DNA of 64,000 nucleotides, from contig JBFWNV010000006.1 in the NCBI GenBank assembly GCA_050250875.1, positions 62,001 through 126,000 of the forward strand, written 5' to 3'. This document shows positions 32,701 to 40,391 of the stretch, piece by piece. The notes beneath the pieces are model-generated. The model saw nothing but the letters and a program-made list of their open reading frames with translations, searched no databases and was not told the origin of the DNA. The first letter of the stretch is position 1, and each line of letters starts with the position of its first letter. Source of the stretch: CAWAYR01 sp050250875. Lineage in GTDB: Bacteria; Acidobacteriota; Vicinamibacteria; Vicinamibacterales; UBA2999. The position numbers were made by a program, and so were the translations under genes.

Positions 32701-33725
32701 CCCTTCCCTCCCGCGTAGCGCGCGCGGATGGTCGGAATCAGGTACTCGGCGAACGCCCGCTCGAAATCGTAGGCCGGCGCGAAACCCCAGTCGCGCCGGG
32801 CCGCCGAGTCGTCCACGTCGACCGGCCACGAGTCGACGATGCCCTGGCGTTTCAGGTCGATGGTCCAGCCGAGCTCGGCCGCCGGGAACGCCTGCGTGAC
32901 GCGGTCGTGAATCTGCTGCGCGGTCGGGCTGAACGCCCCCAGATTGTAGGCGGTGCGGGTCAGCGCCGTGCGCGGCGCCGCGGCGAGCGTCAACAGCGCC
33001 TCGACGCCGTCCGGCATCGCCATGAACGGGATCCGCGTGTCGGGACGCACGAAGCACGCGTACGGCTCGCCTTTGGCGGCGGCGTGGATCATCTCGGGGG
33101 CGTAGTCGGAGGTGCCGCCCGACGGCACGGTCAGCGCCGAGATCAGCCCGGGGAAGCGGACGCAGCGGAAGTCGACCCGGCCGGCCTGGGGCTCCGCCGA
33201 CAGCTGCTTGTAGAAGCGCGCGTAATAGCGGCCGAGCTGCTCGCAATAGAGCTTGTTGCAGCCGTACATCGTGGACGGCGTGTTGAAGTCGTCCTCGCGG
33301 ACCCGCCCGGCCGCCACCTTGGTCGCCAGGTCGGGCAGGCCGTAGGCGGCAATCGACGACGGATACACGAACACCACCGGGCGGCCGTGTGACTCGGCCT
33401 CGTGCTGCGAGAACTCCAGCAGGTGCAGCGTGCCTTCGACGTTCACCTGGTGGGCGGTGATCGGCGTGAACTCGGACCGCGTCGACAGCAGCGCCGCGAG
33501 GTGGAAGACGGTGTCGACCTCGTACTGCGACAGGATGCGTTCGAGCAGCGCCGTGTCGAGGATCGACCCGGTGAACTCGCGGGCGACGAGCGGGGCCAGG
33601 GTGGCGTCGAGGGGATTGACGTCGAGGGTGATGACCGAGGTGCGGCCCGAGTCGGTCAGCCGGCTGATCAGCCCGTGACCGATCTCGCCCCCGGCGCCGG
33701 TGATGAGGACGACGGGCTTGCGCAT
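32697..33725 (-). CDS. NAD-dependent epimerase, L-threonine 3-dehydrogenase-like
   Basis: A 342-residue extended short-chain dehydrogenase. It has the Rossmann glycine motif GAGGEIG (10-16), the DVNPLD acidic switch, catalytic PSSIAAYG and Y154xxxK158 in STMYGCNKLYC, and the block RYYARFYKQL...RFPGLISALTVPSGGTSDYA. The PGLIS...GGTxDYA element is typical of the short-chain type threonine dehydrogenase (TDH) rather than sugar epimerases. It would oxidise threonine to 2-amino-3-ketobutyrate. Sugar-epimerase activity cannot be excluded. It is first of a tightly packed minus-strand operon and divergent from the TonB receptor. Confidence 0.8.
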   Translation of the reverse strand: MRKPVVLITGAGGEIGHGLISRLTDSGRTSVITLDVNPLDATLAPLVAREFTGSILDTALLERILSQYEVDTVFHLAALLSTRSEFTPITAHQVNVEGTLHLLEFSQHEAESHGRPVVFVYPSSIAAYGLPDLATKVAAGRVREDDFNTPSTMYGCNKLYCEQLGRYYARFYKQLSAEPQAGRVDFRCVRFPGLISALTVPSGGTSDYAPEMIHAAAKGEPYACFVRPDTRIPFMAMPDGVEALLTLAAAPRTALTRTAYNLGAFSPTAQQIHDRVTQAFPAAELGWTIDLKRQGIVDSWPVDVDDSAARRDWGFAPAYDFERAFAEYLIPTIRARYAGGKG

Positions 33726-34088
33726 TCGCTCTCATTCTATGAGGCGCATCACCGAGCGGTTCGTCCGCCGAGGCGTCCGCCCCGTGCGGACGGCGCGTCA
33801 GGGACTCGACGATCCAAAATTGTGGAGCCATCCCTCGACCGGGACCCTTCGTTCTTGCAGCTCGACCATTCGACCGCCCCATGGTGCACCCGCATGGATG
33901 GGGCAAAGAAATGCGCTTGTGTACGACTTGTTACATGCGTAGGATTGGCCCCACCTCACCGGCCGGCCGGGTATGCCGTCCCGCCGCGAGGCCGCTCCCG
34001 CGAGGCGTCCGCGGGACCGGTGCGGCGCGCACCGGTCGGGAAGACCCGGGATTACGTCGTTTTTGCACGTCAGAAGGAGGAGTACGGC
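33726..34088. other. 363-bp divergent intergenic region
   Basis: Lies between the TDH-like operon and the TonB receptor gene and must hold both promoters. An AT-richer patch at about 33907-33950 (CTTGTGTACGACTTGTTACATGC) is the best promoter candidate for the receptor. It ends with a perfect AAGGAGG Shine-Dalgarno at 34074-34080. No gene is seen. Confidence 0.5.
34074..34080 (+). promoter_or_regulatory. Strong ribosome binding site of the TonB receptor
   Basis: AAGGAGG with eight bases to the ATG at 34089. It decides the start and rejects the much longer upstream in-frame reading. Confidence 0.85.
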
Positions 34089-36983
34089 ATGGTTCGCGTT
34101 TGCGCACTTGGCCTGAGCTTGCTCCTGGCCTCGTCCACCGCGTTTGCGCAGGTCTCTTCAACGACCGGCTCGATCAACGGCAAGGTGACCGACAGTTCGG
34201 GCGGCGTGCTGCCCGGCGTGACGATCACGGCCTCGAGCCCCAGTATGCAGGGCACCCGCACCGACGTCACGAACGAGTCCGGCGAGTATCGCTTCCCCGC
34301 AGTCCCCCCAGGAACGTACAAGCTCGTGTACGAGCTCGCCGGTTTCGGCACCGTCAACCGCGAGGGCGTCAACGTCGGCCTCGGGTTCACCGCCACGGTG
34401 AACATCGAGCTGGCCGTGGCCACCCTCCAGGAAACGGTGACGGTCAGCGGCGAGTCGCCAGTCGTCGACGTCTCGACCACGACCACTGCCTCGAACTTCG
34501 GGGAGGAGCGGCTCGCCGCCCTGCCCAACGCCCGCGACTTCTGGGCGGTGCTCGCCGCCGCGCCGGCCATCGTCGTGACCCGCATCGACGTCGGCGGCAG
34601 CGCCGCTGGCACCCAGACCGGCTACGCGGTGTACGACACCAAGGAAGACCAGCACCGGCCGATGGTCGAGGGCATCGTCAACACCGAGGGCACCAACGCC
34701 GCCGGCTTCTACTACGACTACGGCGCGATCGACGAGGTGGCGGTGCAGACCAAGGGCCACACCGCCGAGATGCCGTGGCCGGGCGTCTGGTCCAACTTCG
34801 TCTCCAAGTCGGGCGGCGCCGAGTTCCACGGCAAGTTCTACGCCGACTACCAGAACAAGTCGATCCAGCGCGAGAACATCGACCCGTCGTTCACGTTCCT
34901 CTGCCCCGGCGGCCGCTGCGGCAACCTGACGCCGCCCGACCTCAACCGGATGGAGCGCTACTACGACCTCAACGCCGACGTCGGCGGCTACGTGCCCGGT
35001 CTGAAGGACAAGCTGTGGTGGTACGGCTCGGCACGCGAGCAGGACATCCTCAGCCAGGTGCCGAACTTCCCGGTGAAGGCGTTCGAGACCCGGCTGCGCA
35101 ACCTGACCGGCAAGCTCACCTACGCGCTGTCGCAGAACAACAAGCTCACGGCCTACGCGCAGGGCGGCCAGAAGCTGCAGCCCAACCGCATGGATCGGTT
35201 CCTGGTCGCCGCCACCGTCGCGCGTCACAGCACCGAGGACTCGACGTGGCGGCAGGAGTACTGGGGCCACACCTACAAGGCCGGTTACGAGTCGGTGCTC
35301 GGCGACAACTCGTTCTTCGAGATGCGCGGCGGCCAGTTCAAGTACGAGTGGCCGAACTTCCGCTACACCGAAGCCCCGGCCTACGAGGACATCGGCAACC
35401 AGATCGTCAGCGGCGGCAACCGCGACGGCTGGTTCAACATCCCGTCGCGCAACCAGATTGCCGGGTCGATCACCTACTACAAAGACGGGTGGGCCGGCAG
35501 CCACAACTTCAAGGTCGGCGGCGAATGGTTCCGCGAGACCTTCACCTACCTGCGCGGCGAGGGTGTGGACGGCGTGTTCCCGGGCGACGTGCTGCACGTG
35601 CTCAACAACGGCGTTCCGGCCGAGGTGCTGCTGTTCCAGACGCCGTCGAAGTCCGAGCAGGGGCTGCGCACCACCGGCTTCTACCTTCAGGACACCTGGC
35701 GGATGAGCTCGCGCCTGACGTTCAACATCGGTTTCCGCTTCGATCGCTACCGCAGCTTCCTGCCCGAACAGCAGGGCCCGAGCGGCGGGCGGTTCACCGC
35801 GGCATCGCCGACGCAGTACGCCGAAGTCAGCAACGTCAAGACGTTCAACCACCCGGTGCCGCGCATCGGCCTCATCTACGACGTCACCGGCCAGGGCCGC
35901 ACCGTCATCAAGGCCAACTACGCCCAGTACTTCTGGAACCCCGGCACCGACATCTCGAACAACCTCAACCCGAACAGTCAGGACTACTACACCCGCCGCG
36001 TCTGGACCGACCGCGACGGCGACCTGCTCTACGATCCGGGCGAGGAAGGCAACATCAACGCGGCGTTCGGCGGCGTCGGCACGACCTCGCTCGATCCGAA
36101 CCTCAAGAACACCAAGACCAGCGAGATCTCGGCATGGGCCGAGCACGAGCTGATCCCGGGTGTTGGCATCCAGGGCGGCTACGTCTTCCGCGAGATCGAC
36201 GACTTCCGGGTGCGCGTCAACGTCAACCGGCCGATCAGCGCCTACAACGTGCCGATCACGCTGCGCGACCCGGGCCCCGACGGCATCTTCAACAACGGGG
36301 ATGACGGCGCCAACTTCCAGGCCTTCGCGCTCAGCCAGGCGGCGCTGACCGCCCCGGTCGTCAACCAGCTCACCAACCTCGACGGCAAGGGCACGTATCA
36401 CACCGTCGAGCTCGGCATCAACAAGCGGCAGACCGGCAAGTGGTCGCTGGCCGCCTCGATGTCGAAGCGGTGGAACCGCGACCACGCCACCACCTACTTC
36501 GGCCAGAACCTCCGCGCGGTGACGACGCCGTCGACGCCGAACGACCTCATCAACACCGACGACGGCCAGTTCCGGTTCAGCATGTGGACTGCCAAGGTGA
36601 ACGGAACTTACGAGTTCCCCTTCCAGATCCGCGTCACCCCGGCCCTGCGCTTCCAGTCGGGCCAGCCCTACGGCCGTACCGTCCTGGCCACCAACGCCTA
36701 CGGCGTCGGCGGCACGGGCGGCATCAACTACGGCTCGGCGCGCATCCTGCGCGAGAAGATCGGCACCCGCACGCAGGACGACATCGTGATCTTCGACCTG
36801 CGGGCGGAAAAGTACTTCACCCTGCCCAACAGCGATCGCATCGGCCTGTTCTTCGACGTCTACAACCTGGCCAACAGCGACGCCCAGCAGAACATCACCT
36901 GGAACTCGGGCAGCGCGTTCCAGCTGCCGAGCTCGATCGTCCCACCGACGATCGCGCGGTTCGGGTTCAAGTTCGACTGGTAG
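34089..36983 (+). CDS. TonB-dependent receptor with carboxypeptidase-regulatory domain (Oar-like)
   Basis: A 964-residue outer-membrane protein. A signal peptide (1-21, ending AFAQ) is followed at about 27-115 by a carboxypeptidase-regulatory-like beta domain (SINGKVTDSSGGVLPGVTITA, then GEYRFPAVPPGTYKLVYELAGF). A plug region follows (VVDVSTTTTASNFGEERLAALPN, about 130-250), then a long beta-barrel with many aromatic strands and a C-terminal strand ending FGFKFDW. This is the Oar-like receptor type common in Acidobacteriota, thought to import large substrates such as oligosaccharides or peptides, or act in adhesion. The substrate cannot be told from the sequence, although the plug lacks a clear TonB-box. 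It is monocistronic with its own terminator. Confidence 0.9.
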   Translation: MVRVCALGLSLLLASSTAFAQVSSTTGSINGKVTDSSGGVLPGVTITASSPSMQGTRTDVTNESGEYRFPAVPPGTYKLVYELAGFGTVNREGVNVGLGFTATVNIELAVATLQETVTVSGESPVVDVSTTTTASNFGEERLAALPNARDFWAVLAAAPAIVVTRIDVGGSAAGTQTGYAVYDTKEDQHRPMVEGIVNTEGTNAAGFYYDYGAIDEVAVQTKGHTAEMPWPGVWSNFVSKSGGAEFHGKFYADYQNKSIQRENIDPSFTFLCPGGRCGNLTPPDLNRMERYYDLNADVGGYVPGLKDKLWWYGSAREQDILSQVPNFPVKAFETRLRNLTGKLTYALSQNNKLTAYAQGGQKLQPNRMDRFLVAATVARHSTEDSTWRQEYWGHTYKAGYESVLGDNSFFEMRGGQFKYEWPNFRYTEAPAYEDIGNQIVSGGNRDGWFNIPSRNQIAGSITYYKDGWAGSHNFKVGGEWFRETFTYLRGEGVDGVFPGDVLHVLNNGVPAEVLLFQTPSKSEQGLRTTGFYLQDTWRMSSRLTFNIGFRFDRYRSFLPEQQGPSGGRFTAASPTQYAEVSNVKTFNHPVPRIGLIYDVTGQGRTVIKANYAQYFWNPGTDISNNLNPNSQDYYTRRVWTDRDGDLLYDPGEEGNINAAFGGVGTTSLDPNLKNTKTSEISAWAEHELIPGVGIQGGYVFREIDDFRVRVNVNRPISAYNVPITLRDPGPDGIFNNGDDGANFQAFALSQAALTAPVVNQLTNLDGKGTYHTVELGINKRQTGKWSLAASMSKRWNRDHATTYFGQNLRAVTTPSTPNDLINTDDGQFRFSMWTAKVNGTYEFPFQIRVTPALRFQSGQPYGRTVLATNAYGVGGTGGINYGSARILREKIGTRTQDDIVIFDLRAEKYFTLPNSDRIGLFFDVYNLANSDAQQNITWNSGSAFQLPSSIVPPTIARFGFKFDW

Positions 36984-37004
36984 GAGCCAGCGCTCCTGAA
37001 GAGC

Positions 37005-37044
37005 AAGGGCCGGGGAGCCAGTTCCCCGGCCCTTTGTTTTTTCT
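37005..37044 (+). terminator. Rho-independent terminator of the TonB receptor gene
   Basis: A 12-bp stem AAGGGCCGGGGA / TCCCCGGCCCTT with loop GCCAGT, followed by TGTTTTTTCT. It is 22 bases after the receptor stop codon. A second small hairpin GCTC-CTGAA-GAGC (36992-37004) precedes it. Confidence 0.93.
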
Positions 37045-37054
37045 GCGCTGGTGT

Positions 37055-37100
37055 AGGGACCAGGGACCAGGGATCAGGGATCAGGGATCAGGGATCAGGG
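37055..37100. repeat. Heptamer tandem repeat AGGGAYC
   Basis: Six units in perfect register: AGGGACC twice, then AGGGATC four times, then AGGGCAG. G-rich on the plus strand, right after the terminator. Confidence 0.9.
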
Positions 37101-37163
37101 CAGGCGCGAATCACGCTATCGCTTCACGACGCCATTCTTTCTATCAGCCGTGACAAGCGATCT

Positions 37164-37196
37164 TCCTGGTCCCCGGTCCCTGGTCCCCGGTCCCTG
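37164..37196. repeat. Heptamer tandem repeat CCCYGGT
   Basis: Four units in register: TCCTGGT, CCCCGGT, CCCTGGT, CCCCGGT, and a partial CCCTG. It is the reverse-complement type of the array at 37055, so the two face each other across 67 bp. Confidence 0.85.
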
Positions 37197-37222
37197 CGCG
37201 GCGGGTGGGCCGGCGAAGCCCG

Positions 37223-38989
37223 CTACCACCCCATCACGTAGCTGTCCCCCGTCGGACTCACCCCGCCCATCAGCACGCCGGTCTTCGGGTGCACGGCAAT
37301 GGCCTTCACCGAGCCGACGCCGCGCACGTCGCGCAGGTCGAGTTTGTGGCCGAGCGCCGCCAGGCCCGCCTTCACGTGATCCGGCAGCATCGTCGGCGTC
37401 AGCAGCATGCCCTCGACGGCGTGGGGGTGATAGGAGTTGCGGAAGCTGTTGCTGATGACCGTGGGCTGCTCCAGCGCCTGCTGCACGGGCATGCCGAACT
37501 CGACGAAGTTGAGGAAGAACTGCAGCTGGGTCTGCGGCTGGGTGTCGGCGCCGGGCGTGCCGAAGGCGACCACCGGCAGGCCGTCCTTGAGAGCGAGGGC
37601 CGGGTTGATGGTCTGGCGGACGCGCTTGAGCGGCTGCAGCGAGTTGACGTCCTTCGGGTCGAGGTAGAAGTACTTCATCCGGTCGTTCATCATCACGCCG
37701 GTGCCCTCCGGGACCAGGCCGCTGCCGAACCCGCTGAGCAAGCTCGAGGTCAGCGACACCATGTTGCGGTCCTTGTCCACGACCGTCAGATACGTGGTGA
37801 GGTTGAGCACCGTGTCGGGGTCGTACGGGTTGACGTGTCCGGGCACGCGCCCGGCCGCGGCGTAGGCGATCGGCCGGCCGGCGGTGCCGGCCGCGCCGCC
37901 GCGGGGATCCCCGTAGGGCGCCTCGCCGACGATCGCGCGGTTCGGGTCGATGAGCGCCCGGCGCCTGGCGGCATAGTCTTTCGACAGCAGCTCGCGCATC
38001 GGGATGTTCGGCGTGAACGCCGGATCGGCGACGTACTGGTTGCGGTCGGCGAACGCCAGCTTGACCGCTTCGGTGACCACGTGCAGGTAGGCGGCGCTGT
38101 TGTGGCCCATGTAGCGCAGATTGAAGCCCTCGAGGATGTTGAGGGCCTGCAGCATCGTGTGGCCCTGCGAGTTGGGCGGGCACTCGTAGACCTCGTAGCC
38201 GCGGTAGGTGACGTGGATCGGCTCGGCCTCGAACGCCTTGTAGGCCGCCAGATCCTCCTCGCTGATGATGCCGCCGTGCGCCCGCATGCCGGCGACCAGC
38301 GCCCGCGCGACGGGACCGGTGTAGAAGCCGGCCGGGCCCTGCGCGGCGATCGTCCGCAGCGTCTTCGCCAGATCGGGGTTCTTGACGACGTCGCCCAGCG
38401 CCAGCGGCGCCCCGTCGCGAAACCAGATCTTCGTCGTCGACGGGAACTTGCCGAGCTTGCCCTTGCCGCCCTCGAGCTGGCGGGCGAGGTTCTCGGTGAT
38501 CGGATAGCCCTGCTCGGCCACCTCGATGGCCGGGGCGAGGACCTCGGCGAGCGGCTTCGTGCCGTACTTCTCGAGCGCCAGCGCCGCCCCCGCGACCGCG
38601 CCGGGCACGGTGATCGACAGCCCGCCGTCGTCCGGCATTCCGCCGTGACTGTTGTAGTAGTCGATCGTGGCGGCCTTCGGCGCGTAGCCGGTGCCGTTGA
38701 TGAACTTCACCTCTTTCGTCTTCGCGAGGTAGATCAACGCGAACATGTCGGCGCCCAGGCCGGTCATGCCCGGCTCCACCTGCCCCTGGATCGCCCAGGC
38801 GGCGACGGCGGCGTCGACGGCGTTGCCGCCGGCCTTGAGGACACGCATGCCGACCTCGGCGGCCAGCGGATGCCCCGCCGCCACCATGCCCTGGGTGCCC
38901 ATCACCGTGGGCCGCCAGCTCGACTGCGCCTGCGGGGAGTGGATGACGAGCGCCGCGAGCGCGAGCGCCAGGACGAGCCGTCGGGTCAT
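37223..38989 (-). CDS. ggt: Gamma-glutamyltransferase
   Basis: A 588-residue periplasmic Ntn-hydrolase that cleaves gamma-glutamyl bonds, for example in glutathione. A signal peptide (about 1-22, ending SPQAQ) is followed by the GMVAAGHPLAAEVGMRVLKAGGNAVDAA block. Autoprocessing should occur before T398 in NLTTYLTVVD, which becomes the nucleophile; the usual motif is TTH, here TTY. Downstream GSGLVPEGTGVMMNDRM and GTPGADTQPQTQLQ match the small subunit. It is a single gene convergent with the TonB receptor. Function is sure at family level; the substrate may not be glutathione. Confidence 0.92.
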   Translation of the reverse strand: MTRRLVLALALAALVIHSPQAQSSWRPTVMGTQGMVAAGHPLAAEVGMRVLKAGGNAVDAAVAAWAIQGQVEPGMTGLGADMFALIYLAKTKEVKFINGTGYAPKAATIDYYNSHGGMPDDGGLSITVPGAVAGAALALEKYGTKPLAEVLAPAIEVAEQGYPITENLARQLEGGKGKLGKFPSTTKIWFRDGAPLALGDVVKNPDLAKTLRTIAAQGPAGFYTGPVARALVAGMRAHGGIISEEDLAAYKAFEAEPIHVTYRGYEVYECPPNSQGHTMLQALNILEGFNLRYMGHNSAAYLHVVTEAVKLAFADRNQYVADPAFTPNIPMRELLSKDYAARRRALIDPNRAIVGEAPYGDPRGGAAGTAGRPIAYAAAGRVPGHVNPYDPDTVLNLTTYLTVVDKDRNMVSLTSSLLSGFGSGLVPEGTGVMMNDRMKYFYLDPKDVNSLQPLKRVRQTINPALALKDGLPVVAFGTPGADTQPQTQLQFFLNFVEFGMPVQQALEQPTVISNSFRNSYHPHAVEGMLLTPTMLPDHVKAGLAALGHKLDLRDVRGVGSVKAIAVHPKTGVLMGGVSPTGDSYVMGW

Positions 38990-39075
38990 GCGGGCCTCCT
39001 CACGGTGCGGCGACCGGGCCGGTCGTCGAACCGCCGCCGAGCATGGAGAAACCCGCCTCCGTTGTCAAACCTGCC

Positions 39076-39139
39076 AAGGGGCCTGGCCCCTTTGGCATGA
39101 AAGCGGCGCCGGTTCCGTGCCAATGGGGCCAGGCCCCTT
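39076..39139. repeat. REP-like inverted repeat pair
   Basis: Two 22-bp arms in opposite orientation (39076-39097 and 39118-39139) that match with one mismatch. Each arm has its own palindromic core, GGGGCCTGGCCCC and GGGGCCAGGCCCC, and they are separated by 20 bases (TGAAAGCGGCGCCGGTTCCG). The layout is that of a REP doublet. No transposase is in the window. Confidence 0.75.
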
Positions 39140-39142
39140 CGT

Positions 39143-39148
39143 TACAAT
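39143..39148 (+). promoter_or_regulatory. -10 element, possible leaderless start
   Basis: TACAAT, one base from consensus and six bases before the GTG at 39155. This spacing would place the transcript start on the start codon itself. No Shine-Dalgarno is present. Confidence 0.45.
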
Positions 39149-39154
39149 TGCCGC

Positions 39155-39388
39155 GTGACCGACGACGAGCGGCAGGAAGTGCAGCGCATCATCGAGGCCC
39201 ACGAGCGCACCGTGGCCATCTGCCGGGCGTGCGCCGAGACCACGCGCGATCTGGCGTGGGAGGTCACCCGCGGCGCCGTGCCCCCGGCCGACGCGCTGGC
39301 CCGGACGATCGTCGAGGCCGATCGCGTGCTCGCCGACCTCGGCCAAGTCGAACTGGTCATCGCGCGGATGAAGGCGTCGCTCTGGTAG
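39155..39388 (+). CDS. Small hypothetical protein (77 aa), GTG start
   Basis: A short, acidic-basic mixed helical protein (DDERQEVQRIIEAHERTVAICRACAE) with a CxxC pair (C23, C26). The remainder is VTRGAVPPADALARTIVEADRVLADLG, also helical. There is no ribosome binding site, but a good -10 hexamer six bases upstream suggests a leaderless message. Codon pattern is consistent with a real gene. No family is recognised; CxxC in a short helical protein could bind a metal or be structural. It is convergent with the carboxymuconolactone decarboxylase-family gene. Confidence 0.5.
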   Translation: MTDDERQEVQRIIEAHERTVAICRACAETTRDLAWEVTRGAVPPADALARTIVEADRVLADLGQVELVIARMKASLW

Positions 39389-39397
39389 ACCGCCCGG

Positions 39398-39949
39398 TCA
39401 GGGCAGGCGCGGCGCCCCGTCGGGCGCCGGCACGTCGAACGCGTTCAGCGTGAAGGCGACCAGCGTGTAGTAGCCCACCAGCGCCACCAGCTCGACCAGC
39501 CGCGCCCGGCCCAGCGTCGCGTCGGCCGCCACGAAGGTGGCGTCGTCGAGCCGGCCGCCCTCCAGCAGCGCTGCCGTGACCGCGGCGACCACCCGCGCCT
39601 CGTCGTCCGCCACCGGCGGCGCCTGTCCGGCCGCGACGGCGGCGATGACCTCCGCGGTCAGCCCGGCCCGAGCCGCCTCGACGGCGTGCACGGCCCATTC
39701 GTAGTCGGCCGACCACCGCCGCGCCACCAGCAGGATCGCCAGTTCGCTCAGCCGCGCCCCGAGTGCGGTGTCATAGCGCAGAAAGGCGCCGAGCCGCTGG
39801 GCGCGGTCGGCCAGTCCGGGGCTGGCGAGCCAGACCTGCACATTGGCCGGCACCGTGCCCCGCCGGCCGGCCCGCGTCGCGTCGTGGACGCGGCCCTGCT
39901 CGGCGGTCATCGCCGCGCGGGCGAGCGGACGAAACCGCGGCGCCGTCAT
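39398..39949 (-). CDS. Carboxymuconolactone decarboxylase-family (AhpD-fold) protein
   Basis: A 183-residue all-helical protein of the CMD/AhpD family. The core helix-turn-helix is LGARLSELAILLVARRWSADYEWAVHAVEAARAGLTAEVIAAV (about 60-102). The conserved Glu and His are present in YEWAVH, but the two cysteines of AhpD are absent, as in CMD-type members. These enzymes decarboxylate 4-carboxymuconolactone or act as uncharacterised oxidoreductase-like proteins; no beta-ketoadipate genes are nearby, so the substrate is open. It is 16 bp downstream of the DUF6526 gene on the same strand. Confidence 0.82.
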   Translation of the reverse strand: MTAPRFRPLARAAMTAEQGRVHDATRAGRRGTVPANVQVWLASPGLADRAQRLGAFLRYDTALGARLSELAILLVARRWSADYEWAVHAVEAARAGLTAEVIAAVAAGQAPPVADDEARVVAAVTAALLEGGRLDDATFVAADATLGRARLVELVALVGYYTLVAFTLNAFDVPAPDGAPRLP

Positions 39950-39965
39950 CCTCTGGTCCGTCGGC

Positions 39966-40391
39966 TCACGTCCGCAGATAGTCGGGCCGCCACTGCTTGA
40001 CGGCCTGCTTGATGGCGTCTGGCGTCATCTGCTCGCGCACCGCCCGCGCCAGCAGATCGCCGAGTTCGTCGTCGGAGGCGAAGCGCAGCGCCACGACCTG
40101 CTTGGGCGACAGCTGCGCCAGCAGTTCGTCCTGGCCGGCCGGCAGCACCCGCGCCGCGCGCACCTGCATCTCCAGCTGGATGATGCGATCCTGCAGCGCG
40201 ACGATGTACCAGCGGCTGATCGCCGTGAGCGGAAGCAGCGTCAACGCCACCAGCAGCAGCGCGGCATCGCGGGTGTTCCACCCGAACCACCACCCTCCGG
40301 CGGCGCAGACCAGCGCCGCCAACGCCAGCAGGGTGGCGACGTAGGTCGGCACGGGGTGATGCGCGTGATGCGCGTAGGACTGGCTGGTCAC
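39966..40391 (-). CDS. DUF6526-family membrane protein, GTG start
   Basis: A 141-residue inner-membrane protein. It begins SQSYAHHAHHPVPTYV, the polar N-terminal motif of the DUF6526 family (usually QNYxNHxR), then has two hydrophobic helices (about 18-36 and 44-60). The cytoplasmic tail has LQDRIIQLEMQVRAARVLP, ALRFASDDELGDLLARAV and ends IKQAVKQWRPDYLRT, all family hallmarks. The start is GTG at 40391, overlapping the stop of the MBL-fold gene in a GTGA arrangement. Function is unknown. Confidence 0.82.
   Translation of the reverse strand: MTSQSYAHHAHHPVPTYVATLLALAALVCAAGGWWFGWNTRDAALLLVALTLLPLTAISRWYIVALQDRIIQLEMQVRAARVLPAGQDELLAQLSPKQVVALRFASDDELGDLLARAVREQMTPDAIKQAVKQWRPDYLRT

Noticed and set aside
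33402..34088. N-terminal extension of the TonB receptor frame
   Set aside because: It runs through the TDH-like gene on the other strand; the perfect AAGGAGG at 34074 and the signal peptide fix the start at 34089.
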